DNA of 64,000 nucleotides, from positions 28,096 through 92,095 of the forward strand of contig NZ_LZJN01000077.1 of assembly GCF_001667735.1 (NCBI RefSeq), read 5' to 3'. Under the pieces are notes generated by a model, which searched no databases, was not told the origin of the DNA, and saw nothing but the letters and a program-made list of their open reading frames with translations. Position numbers and translations under genes: made by a program. This stretch comes from Mycobacterium sp. E183. GTDB lineage: Bacteria; Actinomycetota; Actinomycetes; Mycobacteriales; Mycobacteriaceae. Positions 25,871 through 39,556 of this stretch are shown here, in pieces. How positions within the stretch are numbered: the stretch's first letter is position 1; each line of letters begins with the position of its first letter.

Positions 25871-26293
25871 TCAGGCGATGTCGCCGACGAACACGCCGAT
25901 CCGGCGCAGCTGCATCCGGGCCATCCGCGGCAGCCGTTCGGCGTCGGGACCCTCGGTGCCGGCCGGCAGGATGCGCGGGTTGGTGATGTGCACCACGCGG
26001 TTGCGGCCGAACTGAACGTCGGCCTCACCGGCCGCCAGCACGTTCTTGACCCAGTTCGTCTTGCCGTGGCCGAGCGCGATCGCCAGCACGTTGCCCTTGC
26101 GGTACGGGGTGATGATCGTCTCGTACGGGGTGCCGGAGGTGCGGCCGCGATGCTTGATGGTCGCGGTCCCGGGCAGAAAGCGGGCGATCGGCTTGACCGC
26201 GGGATTGAAATACTTGATCTGGAAGCGCTCGAACCAGGGCGGGAACACCATCGGGACGCCTGGAGCGTTATTGGGGTGATCCTTCGCGGACAT
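25871..26293 (-). CDS. Deazaflavin-dependent nitroreductase family protein (Rv1598c-like)
   Basis: 140 residues. [34 protein letters not shown] and a Tyr/Arg-rich binding region match the DDN/DUF385 split beta-barrel family that binds F420. Position next to hisD corresponds to Rv1598c. The F420 partner reaction is unknown. ATG 26293 is the only reasonable start. The gene is divergent from hisD. Confidence 0.8.
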   Translation of the reverse strand: MSAKDHPNNAPGVPMVFPPWFERFQIKYFNPAVKPIARFLPGTATIKHRGRTSGTPYETIITPYRKGNVLAIALGHGKTNWVKNVLAAGEADVQFGRNRVVHITNPRILPAGTEGPDAERLPRMARMQLRRIGVFVGDIA

Positions 26294-26377
26294 GACGGCT
26301 CCCTGAGTCGTGTGGGCCTTTCACGGGCACTGTACCGGTCGGATAACAACTTGAGCTGCTCTGGGACAATGGAGGCA

Positions 26378-29461
<3,084 letters not shown>

Positions 29462-29465
<4 letters not shown>

Positions 29466-30082
29466 CAAAACCATCCGTCGTCGTCCTGGATTACGGCTCG
29501 GGCAACCTACGGTCGGCCCAGCGCGCGCTGCAGCGGGCGGGCGCGTCGGTCGAGGTGACCGCCGACGCCGACGCCGCGGCCGCCGCCGACGGGCTGGTGG
29601 TGCCCGGTGTCGGGGCCTTCGAGGCCTGCATGACCGGCCTGCGCAGGGTCAAGGGCGACCGCATCATCGCCGACCGGGTCGCCGCCGGGCATCCGGTGCT
29701 GGGGGTCTGCGTGGGCATGCAGATCTTGTTCGCCAGCGGCGTCGAATTCGGCGTCCAGACAACGGGTTGCGGCCAGTGGCCCGGGGAGGTCACCCGGCTG
29801 GACGCGCCGGTGATCCCGCACATGGGCTGGAACGTGGTCGACGCCGGGGGAGGGACGACCCTGTTCAAGGGGCTGGACGCGGACACCCGTTTCTACTTCG
29901 TGCACTCCTACGCCGCGCAGCGCTGGGAGGGCTCGCCCGAGGCCGTGCTGACCTGGGCCACCCACCGGGTGCCCTTCCTGGCCGCCGTCGAGCAAGGACC
30001 GCTGTCGGCCACCCAGTTTCACCCGGAAAAGAGTGGGGACGCGGGTGCGGCCGTGCTGCGCAACTGGATTGATGCTCTGTGA
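29462..30082 (+). CDS. hisH: Imidazole glycerol phosphate synthase, glutaminase subunit
   Basis: 206 residues, class I glutamine amidotransferase. The nucleophile is the Cys in [12 protein letters not shown], and the catalytic His-Glu pair is in [10 protein letters not shown]. It feeds ammonia to HisF, encoded four genes downstream. GTG start overlaps hisB (GTGA). The stop lies in the hisA leader. Confidence 0.95.
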
Positions 30083-30102
30083 AGAACGGCTCGGGAGGGA
30101 AT

Positions 30103-30834
30103 GTGTTGATCTTGTTGCCCGCGGTCGACGTGGTCGAGGGCCGCGCCGTGCGACTGGTGCAGGGCAAGGCGGGCAGTGAAACCGAGTACGGCTCGGCACT
30201 GGACGCGGCGCTGGGCTGGCAGCGTGACGGCGCGGAGTGGATCCACCTGGTCGACCTGGACGCGGCGTTCGGGCGCGGCTCCAACCGCGAACTGCTGGCC
30301 GAGGTGGTCGGCAAGCTCGACGTGCGGGTGGAGCTGTCCGGCGGCATTCGCGACGACGATTCGCTGGCCGCCGCGCTGGCCACCGGCTGCGCCCGGGTGA
30401 ACCTGGGCACGGCGGCCCTGGAGAACCCCCAGTGGTGCGCGCGCGCGATCGCCGAGCACGGCGAGAAGGTCGCGGTCGGGCTGGACGTCCAGACCGTCGA
30501 CGGGCAGCAACGGCTGCGCGGACGCGGCTGGGAGACCGACGGCGGCGACCTGTGGGAGGTCCTGGAACGCCTTGACGGCGAAGGCTGTTCGCGGTTCGTC
30601 GTCACCGACGTCACCAAGGACGGCACGCTGGGCGGCCCCAACCTCGACCTGCTGGCCGCCGTCGCCGGCCGCACCGACGCCCCGGTGATCGCCTCCGGCG
30701 GCGTGTCGAGCCTGGACGACCTGCGCGCGATCGCGACGCTGACCGACCGCGGGGTCGAGGGCGCGATCGTGGGCAAGGCCCTCTACGCCGGGCGGTTCAC
30801 GCTGCCACAGGCCCTGGCCGCGGTAGCGGGGTAG
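30103..30834 (+). CDS. hisA: Phosphoribosylformimino-5-aminoimidazole carboxamide ribotide isomerase
   Basis: 243 residues, TIM barrel. The first catalytic Asp is in [10 protein letters not shown] and the second in [14 protein letters not shown]. In mycobacteria the same enzyme also acts as TrpF (PriA), joining the histidine and tryptophan pathways; no trpF gene is seen with the trp genes here, which fits. A GTG at 30079 would overlap hisH, but GGGAGGG at 30093-30099 points to GTG 30103 or TTG 30106, giving the usual N-terminus. Confidence 0.92.
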   Translation: MLILLPAVDVVEGRAVRLVQGKAGSETEYGSALDAALGWQRDGAEWIHLVDLDAAFGRGSNRELLAEVVGKLDVRVELSGGIRDDDSLAAALATGCARVNLGTAALENPQWCARAIAEHGEKVAVGLDVQTVDGQQRLRGRGWETDGGDLWEVLERLDGEGCSRFVVTDVTKDGTLGGPNLDLLAAVAGRTDAPVIASGGVSSLDDLRAIATLTDRGVEGAIVGKALYAGRFTLPQALAAVAG

Positions 30835-30838
30835 CGCC

Positions 30839-31642
30839 GTGGCGGACCTGGACGCGTTGGTACGGACGGCCTCGGCGATCCTCGACGACGCCACCGAGCC
30901 GTTCCTGGCCGGCCACCGCGCCGATTCGGCGGTCCAGAAGAAGGGCAACGACTTCGCCACCGACGTCGACCTCGCGATCGAGCGGCAGGTGGTCGGCGCG
31001 CTGGAAGAGTCGACCGGCATCGGTGTGCACGGCGAGGAGTACGGCGGCGCCGACGTCGACTCGGAGTGGGTGTGGGTGCTGGACCCCGTCGACGGCACGT
31101 TCAACTATGCGGCAGGGTCGCCGATGGCGGGGATCCTGCTCGGCCTGCTGCACCACGGCGACCCGGTGGCGGGCCTGACCTGGCTGCCCTTCGTCGACCA
31201 GCGCTACACCGCGGTGGTCGGCGGTCCGCTGATGAAAAACGCTGTTGCGCAACCACCCCTGGCCGATATCGACCTGGCCGACGCCCTGATCGGTGCCGGC
31301 TCGTTCAGCGCCGACGCGCGGGGCCGGTTCCCGGGGCGGTATCGCATCGCCGTGCTGGAGAACCTGAGCCGGGTCTCGTCGCGGTTGCGCATGCACGGCT
31401 CCACCGGACTCGACCTCGCCTACGTCGCCGACGGGGTTCTCGGCGGCTCGATCAGTTTCGGCGGCCACGTGTGGGACCACGCCGCCGGGGTGGCGTTGGT
31501 GCGGGCGGCGGGCGGCGTCGTCACCGACGTCCACGGCGAACCGTGGACGCCCGCGTCGGATTCCGCGCTGGCCGCCGGGCCCCGCGCCCACGCCGAGATA
31601 CTCGAGGTGTTGCGCAGCACCGGCCGGCCGGAGGACTTCTGA
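30839..31642 (+). CDS. impA: Inositol monophosphatase family protein ImpA
   Basis: 267 residues, equivalent to Rv1604. The Mg-dependent phosphatase motifs are [12 protein letters not shown] and [17 protein letters not shown]; the Glu pair GVHGEEYGG is the first metal site. It sits inside the his cluster, and related IMPase-like enzymes serve as histidinol-phosphate phosphatase in some actinobacteria, so that activity is possible besides inositol phosphate hydrolysis. GTG start, four bases after the hisA stop. Confidence 0.9.
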   Translation: MADLDALVRTASAILDDATEPFLAGHRADSAVQKKGNDFATDVDLAIERQVVGALEESTGIGVHGEEYGGADVDSEWVWVLDPVDGTFNYAAGSPMAGILLGLLHHGDPVAGLTWLPFVDQRYTAVVGGPLMKNAVAQPPLADIDLADALIGAGSFSADARGRFPGRYRIAVLENLSRVSSRLRMHGSTGLDLAYVADGVLGGSISFGGHVWDHAAGVALVRAAGGVVTDVHGEPWTPASDSALAAGPRAHAEILEVLRSTGRPEDF

Positions 31643-31643
31643 G

Positions 31644-32429
31644 ATGTCTTCCGGTAATGGGCTTGCGGTGCGGGTGATTCCGTGCCTGGACGTCGACGCC
31701 GGGCGGGTGGTCAAGGGGGTCAACTTCGAAAACCTGCGCGACGCGGGCGATCCCGTCGAACTCGCCGCCGCCTACGACGCCGAAGGCGCCGACGAGCTCA
31801 CCTTTCTCGACGTCACCGCCTCCTCGTCGGGTCGGGCCACGATGCTGGACGTGGTGCGCCGCACGGCCGAGCAGGTCTTCATCCCGCTGACCGTCGGCGG
31901 CGGCGTGCGCACGGTGGCCGACGTCGACGTCTTGCTGCGTGCCGGGGCCGACAAGGTTTCGATCAACACCGCCGCGATCGCCCGCCCCGACCTGTTGGAA
32001 GAAATGGCAAGGCAATTCGGTTCGCAATGCATCGTGCTGTCGGTCGACGCCCGCACGGTGCCCCCGGAGTCGGTGCCGACGCCGTCGGGCTGGGAGGTCA
32101 CCACGCACGGCGGACGCCGCGGGACGGGGATCGACGCCGTCGAGTGGGCTTCGCGCGGCGCCGATCTGGGCGTCGGGGAGATCCTGCTGAACTCGATGGA
32201 CGCCGACGGTACCAAGGCCGGGTTCGACCTGCCGATGCTGCGGGCGGTGCGCTCGGCGGTCACGGTGCCGGTGATCGCCAGCGGGGGTGCCGGGGCGGCC
32301 GAACACTTCGCGCCCGCCGTCGCCGCCGGTGCCGATGCGGTGCTGGCGGCCAGCGTCTTTCACTTCCGCGAGCTGACCATCGGCCAGGTGAAGGCCGCCA
32401 TGGCCGCGGAAGGGATCACGGTGCGATGA
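31644..32429 (+). CDS. hisF: Imidazole glycerol phosphate synthase, cyclase subunit
   Basis: 261 residues, TIM barrel that joins PRFAR with HisH-derived ammonia to give IGP and AICAR. Catalytic Asp residues are in [14 protein letters not shown] and [26 protein letters not shown] and [13 protein letters not shown] bind phosphate. It overlaps hisI by four bases (ATGA). Confidence 0.95.
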   Translation: MSSGNGLAVRVIPCLDVDAGRVVKGVNFENLRDAGDPVELAAAYDAEGADELTFLDVTASSSGRATMLDVVRRTAEQVFIPLTVGGGVRTVADVDVLLRAGADKVSINTAAIARPDLLEEMARQFGSQCIVLSVDARTVPPESVPTPSGWEVTTHGGRRGTGIDAVEWASRGADLGVGEILLNSMDADGTKAGFDLPMLRAVRSAVTVPVIASGGAGAAEHFAPAVAAGADAVLAASVFHFRELTIGQVKAAMAAEGITVR

Positions 32430-32773
32430 CGCTCGACCCGCAGATCGCCGCGCGGCTGAAGCGCAACGCCGAAGGCCTGATCGCCGCCGTCGCGCAGGAG
32501 CGCGGCACCGGGGACGTGCTGATGGTCGCCTGGATGGACGACGCGGCGCTGGCCCGCACCCTGGAAACCCGTGAGGCGACCTATTTTTCGCGGTCGCGCG
32601 GCGAGCAGTGGGTCAAGGGCGCGACGTCCGGCCACACCCAATACGTGTACTCGGTGCGGCTGGACTGCGACGGGGACACCGTGCTGCTGACGGTCGACCA
32701 GGTGGGCGGCGCCTGCCACACCGGCGACCACAGCTGCTTCGACGCCGACCTGCTGCTGCAACCGGAGTCGTAG
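32426..32773 (+). CDS. hisI: Phosphoribosyl-AMP cyclohydrolase
   Basis: 115 residues, the cyclohydrolase only (no HisE part, which is encoded elsewhere). Zinc/Mg motifs are [33 protein letters not shown] and [14 protein letters not shown] overlaps the hisF stop. It is the last gene of the his run and converges with the whiB gene. Confidence 0.93.
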   Translation: MTLDPQIAARLKRNAEGLIAAVAQERGTGDVLMVAWMDDAALARTLETREATYFSRSRGEQWVKGATSGHTQYVYSVRLDCDGDTVLLTVDQVGGACHTGDHSCFDADLLLQPES

Positions 32774-32780
32774 GTTGATG

Positions 32781-32800
32781 CCCGGGCGGCGCGCCCCGGG
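32781..32800. terminator. GC-rich hairpin between convergent hisI and whiB genes
   Basis: CCCGGG arms with an 8-base GC loop lie in the 30-base gap between the two stop codons. No T run follows, which is common for mycobacterial terminators; it would serve both directions. Confidence 0.35.
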
Positions 32801-32803
32801 TTG

Positions 32804-33160
32804 CTAAATCGCGGTGCGACGCTGCGCCCGGGCGGCGGCCAGGAAGTCGATCCAAGACACCACGTCGGAGTGCTGCCTGAGCAGGGTGCGTCGCTGGCGT
32901 TCCGTCATGCCGCCCCAAACGCCCCACTCGACCCGGTTGTCGAGCGCGTCGGCGCCGCACTCCAGGACCACTGGGCAGCGCCGGCAGATCGTCGCTGCCT
33001 TTCTCTGGGCGGCGCCGCGAACGAACAACCCGTCTGGGTCGCCGGTGCGGCAGAGCGCCTTGGAAACCCAGGCGTCGCGATCCTCGGTTCTCGCACTGCG
33101 GAGATGGTTTGGAATCGGACCATTGGTGCCACTTTCGGCGGTGATATGGATAGCAAACAC
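32804..33160 (-). CDS. WhiB4-like iron-sulfur regulator (second copy type)
   Basis: 118 residues. It has the four WhiB cysteines (KALCRTGD; ICRRCPVVLEC), the GVWGGMTERQRR turn motif and a basic C-terminus. The stretch AWVSKALCRT, LFVRGAAQRKAA and ALDNRVEWGVWGG is much closer to WhiB4 than to other WhiB proteins, so this looks like a WhiB4 paralogue. No such gene lies at this place in M. tuberculosis. WhiB4 senses oxygen/NO through a 4Fe-4S cluster and affects redox genes. GTG start, preceded by GGGGGAG. It may sense redox state for the neighbouring bcpB or his genes, but that is only inference. Confidence 0.85.
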   Translation of the reverse strand: MFAIHITAESGTNGPIPNHLRSARTEDRDAWVSKALCRTGDPDGLFVRGAAQRKAATICRRCPVVLECGADALDNRVEWGVWGGMTERQRRTLLRQHSDVVSWIDFLAAARAQRRTAI

Positions 33161-33421
33161 CGCTCCCCCTTTTGCTCCGGCCGCGCTGAGAGCTCAGCGT
33201 TCGGATATGGCTGTATTGACTTCCGTCCGGCCGAGCCCGTGTGAAGCCGAGGCGAATGTTGCGACCGTATGAAACCCCGTCGCGCAAACGTAGGGGCTTT
33301 GGTCGCGGACGTCCGAGGACTTTCGGCTCAGGGTGTCGGGCATCGTCGTCGCACGGGCCGGGGGATCGGGACCGAGGTCCGAAGTCGCCGCGTCGCGAGC
33401 CGTGGATGAGAATGGCGGGCG

Positions 33422-34516
33422 ATGTTGAGTCGGGTGTCGTGGACCGCGGTCGTGCCGCTGCTAGCCGTCGCCGTGCTGGCCGTGATCTGGGGCGAGAAGC
33501 TGGGCCCGATGCTGGTCGCGCTGGTGGCGGCGTTGCTCATCGGCTCCGTGCTGGCGGCGGTGCACCACGCGGAGGTTGTCGCGGCCCGGGCCGGTGAGCC
33601 GTTCGGCTCGCTGATCCTGGCGGCCGCGGTGACGGTGATCGAGGTGGCGCTCATCGTCTCGCTGATGGCGTCCGGGGGCAACGAGGCCGCGACGCTGGCC
33701 AGGGACACCGTCTTCGCCGCGGCGATGATCACCACCAACGGCATCGCGGGGCTGTCGCTGCTGCTCGGCTCCCGGCGCTACGGGGTGACGCTCTTCAACG
33801 CCGAGGGCAGCGGCGCCGCGTTGGCCACGGTCACCACGCTGGCGACGCTGAGCCTGGTGCTGCCGTCGTTCACCACCAGCCAGGTGGGCCGCGAATTCTC
33901 GCCGGGCCAGCTGGCGTTCGCGGCGGTCGCGTCGTTGCTGGTGTACCTGGTCTTCGTCTTCACGCAGACGGTGCGGCACCGCGACTTCTTCCTGCCGGTC
34001 GCGCAGAAGGGCCAGAAGAAGCGGCTCTTCGAGGACGAGAGCCATGCCGAGCCGCCGAGCCGCGGCGCCGCGCTGGGGAGCCTGGGGCTGCTGTTGGTCG
34101 CCCTCGTCGCGGTGGTCGGGCTGGCCGAGGAGGAGTCGCCGGCCGTCGAGCACGCGGTGACCGCGGTCGGCTTCCCGCAGTCGTTCGTCGGCGTGGTGAT
34201 CGCCACGCTGGTGTTGCTGCCGGAGACCCTGGCGGCCGCGCGGGCCGCGCGGCAGGGCCGGATCCAGACCAGCCTGAACTTGGCGTACGGCTCGGCGATG
34301 GCCAGCATCGGGCTCACGATCCCGGTGATCGCGCTGGCGTCGATCTGGCTCAAGGGACCGCTGGTGCTCGGGCTGGGACCCATCCAGCTGGTGCTGCTGG
34401 CGCTGACCGTCGTGATCAGCATGCTGACGGTCGTTCCCGGGCGCGCCACCCGGCTGCAGGGCGAGCTGCATCTGGTGCTGCTCGCCGCCTACGTGTTCCT
34501 GGCGGTCAGCCCGTAG
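33422..34516 (+). CDS. chaA: Calcium/proton antiporter ChaA family
   Basis: 364 residues with about 11 TM helices in two related halves. The CaCA-family acidic motifs are GEPFGSLILAAAVTVIEVAL and LVLLPETLAAARAARQGR, with the charged Glu residues in helices. A cytoplasmic loop (KKRLFEDESHAEPPS) separates the halves. Equivalent to Rv1607. Located between whiB4-like and bcpB; its end overlaps the convergent bcpB by 11 bases. Confidence 0.85.
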   Translation: MLSRVSWTAVVPLLAVAVLAVIWGEKLGPMLVALVAALLIGSVLAAVHHAEVVAARAGEPFGSLILAAAVTVIEVALIVSLMASGGNEAATLARDTVFAAAMITTNGIAGLSLLLGSRRYGVTLFNAEGSGAALATVTTLATLSLVLPSFTTSQVGREFSPGQLAFAAVASLLVYLVFVFTQTVRHRDFFLPVAQKGQKKRLFEDESHAEPPSRGAALGSLGLLLVALVAVVGLAEEESPAVEHAVTAVGFPQSFVGVVIATLVLLPETLAAARAARQGRIQTSLNLAYGSAMASIGLTIPVIALASIWLKGPLVLGLGPIQLVLLALTVVISMLTVVPGRATRLQGELHLVLLAAYVFLAVSP

Positions 34517-34976
34517 CCGCTGACCGGCCGCGCAGTGTCTCCAACGCCTTGTCGGCATGGGTGTCCATGCTGAACTCGCTCGAAATCACGTTGAGCACCG
34601 TGCGATCGGTGTCGATGACGAAGGTGGTTCGCTTGACCGGCATCAGCTTGCCGAGCAGGCCGCGCTTGACGCCGAACTGCGTGGCGACCGTGCCCTCGGT
34701 GTCCGACAGCAGCGGGTAGTCGAACTTCTGCATGTCGGCGAACTTGGCCTGCTTCTGCACCGGATCGGCGCTGATGCCCACCCGATTGGCGCCCACGGCC
34801 GCGAATTCCGCGGCCAGGTCCCGGAAGTGACAGGCCTCCTTGGTGCAGCCGGGCGTCATCGCGGCGGGGTAGAAGAACAGCACCACCGGCCCCCCGGACA
34901 GCAGCTCGCTGAGCCTGCGCGGCGCGCCCGTCTGATCGGGAAGTTCGAAGTCCTCGACCGTGTCACCAGTTTTCAT
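34506..34976 (-). CDS. bcpB: Peroxiredoxin BcpB
   Basis: 156 residues, PrxQ/BCP-type thiol peroxidase (Rv1608c). The peroxidatic Cys is in [16 protein letters not shown], with a possible resolving Cys five residues on (TKEAC). [21 protein letters not shown] and KRTTFVID complete the fold. It reduces organic peroxides with thioredoxin. ATG 34976 begins [15 protein letters not shown]; the longer frame lies across the trpE promoter. Divergent from trpE. Confidence 0.9.
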   Translation of the reverse strand: MKTGDTVEDFELPDQTGAPRRLSELLSGGPVVLFFYPAAMTPGCTKEACHFRDLAAEFAAVGANRVGISADPVQKQAKFADMQKFDYPLLSDTEGTVATQFGVKRGLLGKLMPVKRTTFVIDTDRTVLNVISSEFSMDTHADKALETLRGRSAATG

Positions 34977-35072
34977 GCCGCGAGCGTAACGCCACGGCGA
35001 GTTTTGGCCCCAGGGAAGCGCAGCCGACGCTACGCACGCGAGCCCCGGCGGCCCATCTGGGAGGATGGTTCG

Positions 35073-36611
35073 GTGCACGCCCACCTCGCCGAGACGACCT
35101 CACGAGAGGACTTTCGCCTGCTGGCGGCCGAGCACCGCGTGGTTCCCGTGACCCGCAAGGTGCTGGCCGACAGCGAGACACCACTGTCGGCCTACCGCAA
35201 ACTGGCCGCCAATCGCCCCGGCACGTTCCTGCTGGAATCGGCCGAGCACGGCCGATCCTGGTCGCGCTGGTCCTTCATCGGTGCCGGTGCGCCGTCGGCG
35301 CTGACCGTCCGCGACGGCGAGGCGGTGTGGTTGGGCGCCGTGCCGCAGGACGCGCCCACCGGCGGCGACCCGCTGCACGCGCTGCGGGCCACGTGCGAGC
35401 TGCTGGCCACCGGCGCGCTGCCCGGGCTGCCGCCGCTGTCCGGCGGCATGGTCGGTCTGTTCGCCTACGACATGGTGCGGCGGCTGGAGCGGTTACCCGA
35501 GCTGGCGGTCGACGACCTGCACCTGCCGGACATGTTGCTGCTGCTGGCCACCGACGTGGCCGCGGTCGACCACCACGAGGGCACCATCACGCTGATCGCC
35601 AACGCGGTGAACTGGAACGGCACCGACGAGCGCGTCGACCAGGCCTACGACGACGCGGTCGCCCGGCTGGACGTGATGACCGCGGCGCTGGGTCAGCCGC
35701 TGCCGTCCACGGTCGCCACGTTCGACAGGCCCGAGCCACGGTATCGTTCGCAGCGCAGCGTCGAGGAATACGGCAAGATCGTCGACTACCTCGTCGAGCA
35801 GATCGCCGCCGGCGAGGCGTTCCAGGTTGTCCCCTCCCAGCGCTTCGAGATGGACACCGACGTCGATCCGATCGACGTGTACCGGATGCTGCGGGTCACC
35901 AATCCGAGCCCCTACATGTACCTGCTGCACGTCCCGGATGGCAGTGGCGGAACGGACTTTTCGGTCGTCGGCTCCAGCCCCGAGGCGCTGGTCACCGTGC
36001 ACGACGGCTGGGCGACGACGCATCCGATCGCCGGAACCCGGTGGCGCGGGCAGACCGACGAAGAGGACCAGCTGCTGGAAAAGGAACTGCTCGCCGACGA
36101 GAAGGAGCGCGCCGAGCACCTGATGCTGGTCGACCTGGGGCGCAACGACCTTGGCCGCGTGTGCGCGCCGGGCACCGTGCGCGTCGAGGACTACAGCCAC
36201 ATCGAGCGCTACAGCCACGTCATGCACCTGGTGTCGACGGTGACCGGGATGCTCGCCGAGGGGCGGACCGCCCTGGACGCCGTGACGGCGTGCTTTCCGG
36301 CCGGCACGCTCTCGGGCGCGCCGAAGGTGCGGGCCATGGAGCTGATCGAAGAGGTGGAGAAGACGCGGCGCGGGCTCTACGGCGGTGTGGTCGGTTACCT
36401 CGACTTCGCCGGCAACGCCGATTTCGCGATCGCGATCCGGACCGCGTTGATGCGTGACGGCACGGCCTATGTTCAGGCCGGCGGCGGGGTGGTGGCCGAC
36501 TCCAACGGCCCGTACGAGTACACCGAGGCCTCGAACAAGGCGCGCGCGGTGCTCAACGCGATCGCCGCCGCCGAGACCCTCACCGCCCCGGATGCCGACC
36601 ACCATGGCTGA
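35073..36611 (+). CDS. trpE: Anthranilate synthase component I
   Basis: 512 residues; makes anthranilate from chorismate and ammonia. The tryptophan feedback site motif LLES is near residue 50. Catalytic motifs are [30 protein letters not shown] and [16 protein letters not shown] 35073, with GGAGG about nine bases upstream, gives the M. tuberculosis N-terminus ([13 protein letters not shown]). No leader peptide or attenuator is seen in the short region before it. It overlaps the next gene by eight bases. Confidence 0.95.
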   Translation: MHAHLAETTSREDFRLLAAEHRVVPVTRKVLADSETPLSAYRKLAANRPGTFLLESAEHGRSWSRWSFIGAGAPSALTVRDGEAVWLGAVPQDAPTGGDPLHALRATCELLATGALPGLPPLSGGMVGLFAYDMVRRLERLPELAVDDLHLPDMLLLLATDVAAVDHHEGTITLIANAVNWNGTDERVDQAYDDAVARLDVMTAALGQPLPSTVATFDRPEPRYRSQRSVEEYGKIVDYLVEQIAAGEAFQVVPSQRFEMDTDVDPIDVYRMLRVTNPSPYMYLLHVPDGSGGTDFSVVGSSPEALVTVHDGWATTHPIAGTRWRGQTDEEDQLLEKELLADEKERAEHLMLVDLGRNDLGRVCAPGTVRVEDYSHIERYSHVMHLVSTVTGMLAEGRTALDAVTACFPAGTLSGAPKVRAMELIEEVEKTRRGLYGGVVGYLDFAGNADFAIAIRTALMRDGTAYVQAGGGVVADSNGPYEYTEASNKARAVLNAIAAAETLTAPDADHHG

Positions 36612-37287
36612 GGCGCCGCGGCGTGCGCGGCTGTCCGTCGGGGTGGCGCAGGCGTTGCTGGTGCTGTCCGCCGCGGCGTTATGGGCGGCGTCGCGGCTGC
36701 CGTGGGTGGTGATCCGGTCGTTCGACGGGCTGAGCCCGCCCCGCGAGGTGACGCTGTCCGGCGCGTCGTGGTCGACGGCGCTGCTGCCGTTGGCGGTGCT
36801 CATGCTGGCGACGGCCGTGGCGGCGATCGCGGTGCGCGGCTGGCCGCTGCGGGTGCTGGCGGGGCTACTGGCGCTGGCGAGCCTGGCGGTCGGATATCTC
36901 GGGGTCAGCCTGTGGGCCCTGCCGGACGTCGCCGTGCGCGGGGCCGACCTGGCGCATGTCGCCGTGATGTCGCTGGTGGGCAGCGAGCGGCGCTACCTCG
37001 GCGCGGGCATCGCAGTGGCCGCCGCCGCATGCACCCTTGTCGCGGCCGTCCTGTTGCTGCGGTCGGCCGGCGACGCCGGCGCGACCCGGTTGAGCGCGGA
37101 AAAGTACGCCGCGCCCGCGACGCGCCGCTCAAATGCGCTCCGCGACGACGCCGATGGCGCGATGCTGGAGAAGCCGGAGACGCCGGAAATGTCGGAGCGG
37201 ATGATCTGGGACGCGCTTGACGAGGGCTGTGACCCGACGCGGGACCCGACCGATCGGCCGCGCGACTCGGACACCGAGGGTCGGTGA
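36604..37287 (+). CDS. Trp-operon-associated membrane protein (Rv1610-like)
   Basis: 227 residues of the actinobacterial trp-associated membrane family (TIGR02234). Four TM helices: about 13-32, 58-79, 84-106 and 132-158. A 70-residue charged tail follows ([20 protein letters not shown]). ATG 36604 lies inside the end of trpE (ATGGCTGA), so translation is coupled. Its role is unknown; constant linkage to trpE and trpC suggests a part in tryptophan or chorismate metabolism. Confidence 0.85.
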   Translation: MAEAPRRARLSVGVAQALLVLSAAALWAASRLPWVVIRSFDGLSPPREVTLSGASWSTALLPLAVLMLATAVAAIAVRGWPLRVLAGLLALASLAVGYLGVSLWALPDVAVRGADLAHVAVMSLVGSERRYLGAGIAVAAAACTLVAAVLLLRSAGDAGATRLSAEKYAAPATRRSNALRDDADGAMLEKPETPEMSERMIWDALDEGCDPTRDPTDRPRDSDTEGR

Positions 37288-37400
37288 CGGGCCGCGAGCC
37301 GAGGGCCGCTACCCTTCATTCACGTCGTCGCAATCGGCTCAGGGTTGTCAGGTTGGCCGCGGGGTGACGATGGGTAACGGCGCGAAGGGAAGCAACAGGC

Positions 37401-38219
37401 ATGAGTCCGGCTACCGTGCTTGACTCCATCCTCGAGGGAGTCCGGGCCGACGTTGCGGCGCGCGAAGCCCTCATCAGCCTTTCCGAAATCAAAGCCGCCG
37501 CTGCCGCCGCGCCGCCGCCGCGCGATGTGATGGCCGCCCTGCGCGAGCCCGGCATCGGTGTCATCGCCGAGGTCAAGCGCGCCAGTCCGTCGGCGGGTTC
37601 CCTGGCGACCATTGCCGATCCGGCGAAGCTGGCCCGCGCGTACGAGGACGGTGGTGCCCGGATCATCAGCGTCTTGACCGAGGAGCGGCGCTTTCACGGA
37701 TCGCTCGACGACCTGGACGCGGTTCGCGCGGCCGTCTCGATCCCGGTCTTGCGCAAAGACTTTGTCGTGCAGCCGTATCAGATCCACGAAGCCCGCGCGC
37801 ACGGCGCCGACATGCTGCTGCTCATCGTTGCCGCGCTCGACCAGTCGGCGTTGGTGTCGATGTTGGACCGCACCGAATCACTCGGCATGACGGCCCTCGT
37901 CGAGGTGCACACCGAGGAGGAGGCCGACCGGGCGCTGAAGGCCGGGGCCAACGTAATCGGTGTCAACGCACGCGATCTCGCGACGCTGGAGGTCGACCGG
38001 GATTGCTTCGCGCGCATCGCTCCCGGGCTGCCGAGCAACGTGATCAGGATCGCCGAGTCCGGGGTCCGCGGCACCGGCGACCTGTTGGCGTACGCCGGAG
38101 CGGGTGCGGACGCCGTCTTGGTCGGCGAGGGTCTGGTCAAAAGCGGTGACCCGCGCGCCGCGGTCGCCGACCTGGTCACCGCGGGGACCCACCCGTCTTG
38201 TCCGAAACCGTCTCGCTAG
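37401..38219 (+). CDS. trpC: Indole-3-glycerol phosphate synthase
   Basis: 272 residues, TIM barrel. Catalytic Lys in [13 protein letters not shown], Glu and Lys in [12 protein letters not shown] and [14 protein letters not shown], and a phosphate site in [12 protein letters not shown]. An AAGGGAAG binding site lies before the ATG. A 110-base gap from the membrane-protein gene includes TACCCT as a possible -10, so trpC-trpB-trpA may have their own promoter. Confidence 0.95.
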   Translation: MSPATVLDSILEGVRADVAAREALISLSEIKAAAAAAPPPRDVMAALREPGIGVIAEVKRASPSAGSLATIADPAKLARAYEDGGARIISVLTEERRFHGSLDDLDAVRAAVSIPVLRKDFVVQPYQIHEARAHGADMLLLIVAALDQSALVSMLDRTESLGMTALVEVHTEEEADRALKAGANVIGVNARDLATLEVDRDCFARIAPGLPSNVIRIAESGVRGTGDLLAYAGAGADAVLVGEGLVKSGDPRAAVADLVTAGTHPSCPKPSR

Positions 38220-38293
38220 TCGTCAAGTCACTTGAAGAGTCCCGGCGCTGAAACGTTGAACCTCATGAGCCGTCCCCGCGTAGAGCCTTGGTG

Positions 38294-39556
38294 ATGGTCA
38301 ATCTGTCCCGCCCGGACCTTCCCCTTCCGAGTGCAGCCGTCGCCGAACCCACCAGCCACGAACCCGATGCTGGTGGCCATTTCGGCGTGTATGGCGGCCG
38401 CTACGTGGCCGAGGCGTTGATGGCGGTGATCGAAGAGGTCACCGCCGCCTACGAGAAGGAACGCATCAACCCCGATTTCCTGGACACCCTGGACGACTTG
38501 CAGGCCAACTACGCCGGCCGGCCTTCGCCGCTGTACGAGGCCACCCGGCTGTCCGAGCATGCCGGATCGGCGCGCATCTTCCTAAAGCGAGAAGACTTGA
38601 ACCACACCGGTTCTCACAAGATCAACAACGTCCTCGGTCAGGCGCTGCTGGCCAAGAGGATGGGCAAGAACCGGGTCATCGCCGAGACCGGGGCCGGGCA
38701 GCACGGCGTCGCCACGGCCACCGCGTGCGCCCTGCTGGGCCTGGAGTGCGTCATCTACATGGGCGCCGTGGACACCGCGCGCCAGGCGCTCAACGTGGCA
38801 CGGATGCGACTGCTGGGCGCCGAGGTGGTGTCGGTGGAGAGCGGATCCAAGACGCTCAAAGACGCCATCAACGAGGCGTTCCGTGACTGGGTGACCAACG
38901 CCGACAACACCTACTACTGCTTCGGCACCGCCGCCGGGCCGCATCCTTTCCCCGCGATGGTGCGCGATTTCCAGCGGATCATCGGGTTGGAGGCGCGCGT
39001 GCAGATCCAGGCCCAGGCGGGCCGGTTGCCCGACGCCGTCGTGGCCTGCGTCGGCGGTGGATCCAACGCCATCGGCATCTTCCACCCGTTCATCGACGAT
39101 CCGGGGGTGCGCCTGGTGGGCTTCGAGGCGGCCGGGGACGGCGTCGAGACCGGAAGGCACGCCGCGACTTTCGCCGGCGGTTCGCCGGGGGCCTTCCAGG
39201 GGTCGTTCTCCTACCTGCTGCAGGACGAGGACGGCCAGACCATCGAATCCCATTCGATCTCAGCGGGTCTCGACTATCCGGGCGTGGGCCCCGAGCACGC
39301 GTACCTCAAGGAGATCGGGCGCGCGGAATATCGGCCGATCACCGACGCGGAGGCGATGGACGCATTCGCGCTGCTGTGCCGCTCCGAGGGCATCATCCCG
39401 GCCATCGAATCGGCCCACGCGGTCGCCGGCGCGGTCAAGCTGGGCCTCGAATTGGGGCAGGGCTCGATCATCGTGGTGAACCTGTCGGGCCGCGGTGACA
39501 AGGATGTCGAGACCGCCGCGAAATGGTTCGGCCTGATGGGGCCCGGCGAGCGATGA
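38294..39556 (+). CDS. trpB: Tryptophan synthase beta chain
   Basis: 420 residues, PLP enzyme joining indole and serine. The PLP Lys is in [15 protein letters not shown]; phosphate loop [27 protein letters not shown] is the substrate loop. Starts at 38288 (TTG) and 38294 (ATG) are both open; the ATG is kept. It overlaps trpA by four bases (ATGA), as usual for the alpha2beta2 complex. Confidence 0.95.
   Translation: MVNLSRPDLPLPSAAVAEPTSHEPDAGGHFGVYGGRYVAEALMAVIEEVTAAYEKERINPDFLDTLDDLQANYAGRPSPLYEATRLSEHAGSARIFLKREDLNHTGSHKINNVLGQALLAKRMGKNRVIAETGAGQHGVATATACALLGLECVIYMGAVDTARQALNVARMRLLGAEVVSVESGSKTLKDAINEAFRDWVTNADNTYYCFGTAAGPHPFPAMVRDFQRIIGLEARVQIQAQAGRLPDAVVACVGGGSNAIGIFHPFIDDPGVRLVGFEAAGDGVETGRHAATFAGGSPGAFQGSFSYLLQDEDGQTIESHSISAGLDYPGVGPEHAYLKEIGRAEYRPITDAEAMDAFALLCRSEGIIPAIESAHAVAGAVKLGLELGQGSIIVVNLSGRGDKDVETAAKWFGLMGPGER

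Noticed and set aside
30839..31642. Naming impA as hisN
   Set aside because: The IMPase fold and position allow histidinol-phosphate phosphatase activity, but sequence alone cannot separate it from inositol phosphatase, and M. tuberculosis has a separate HisN.
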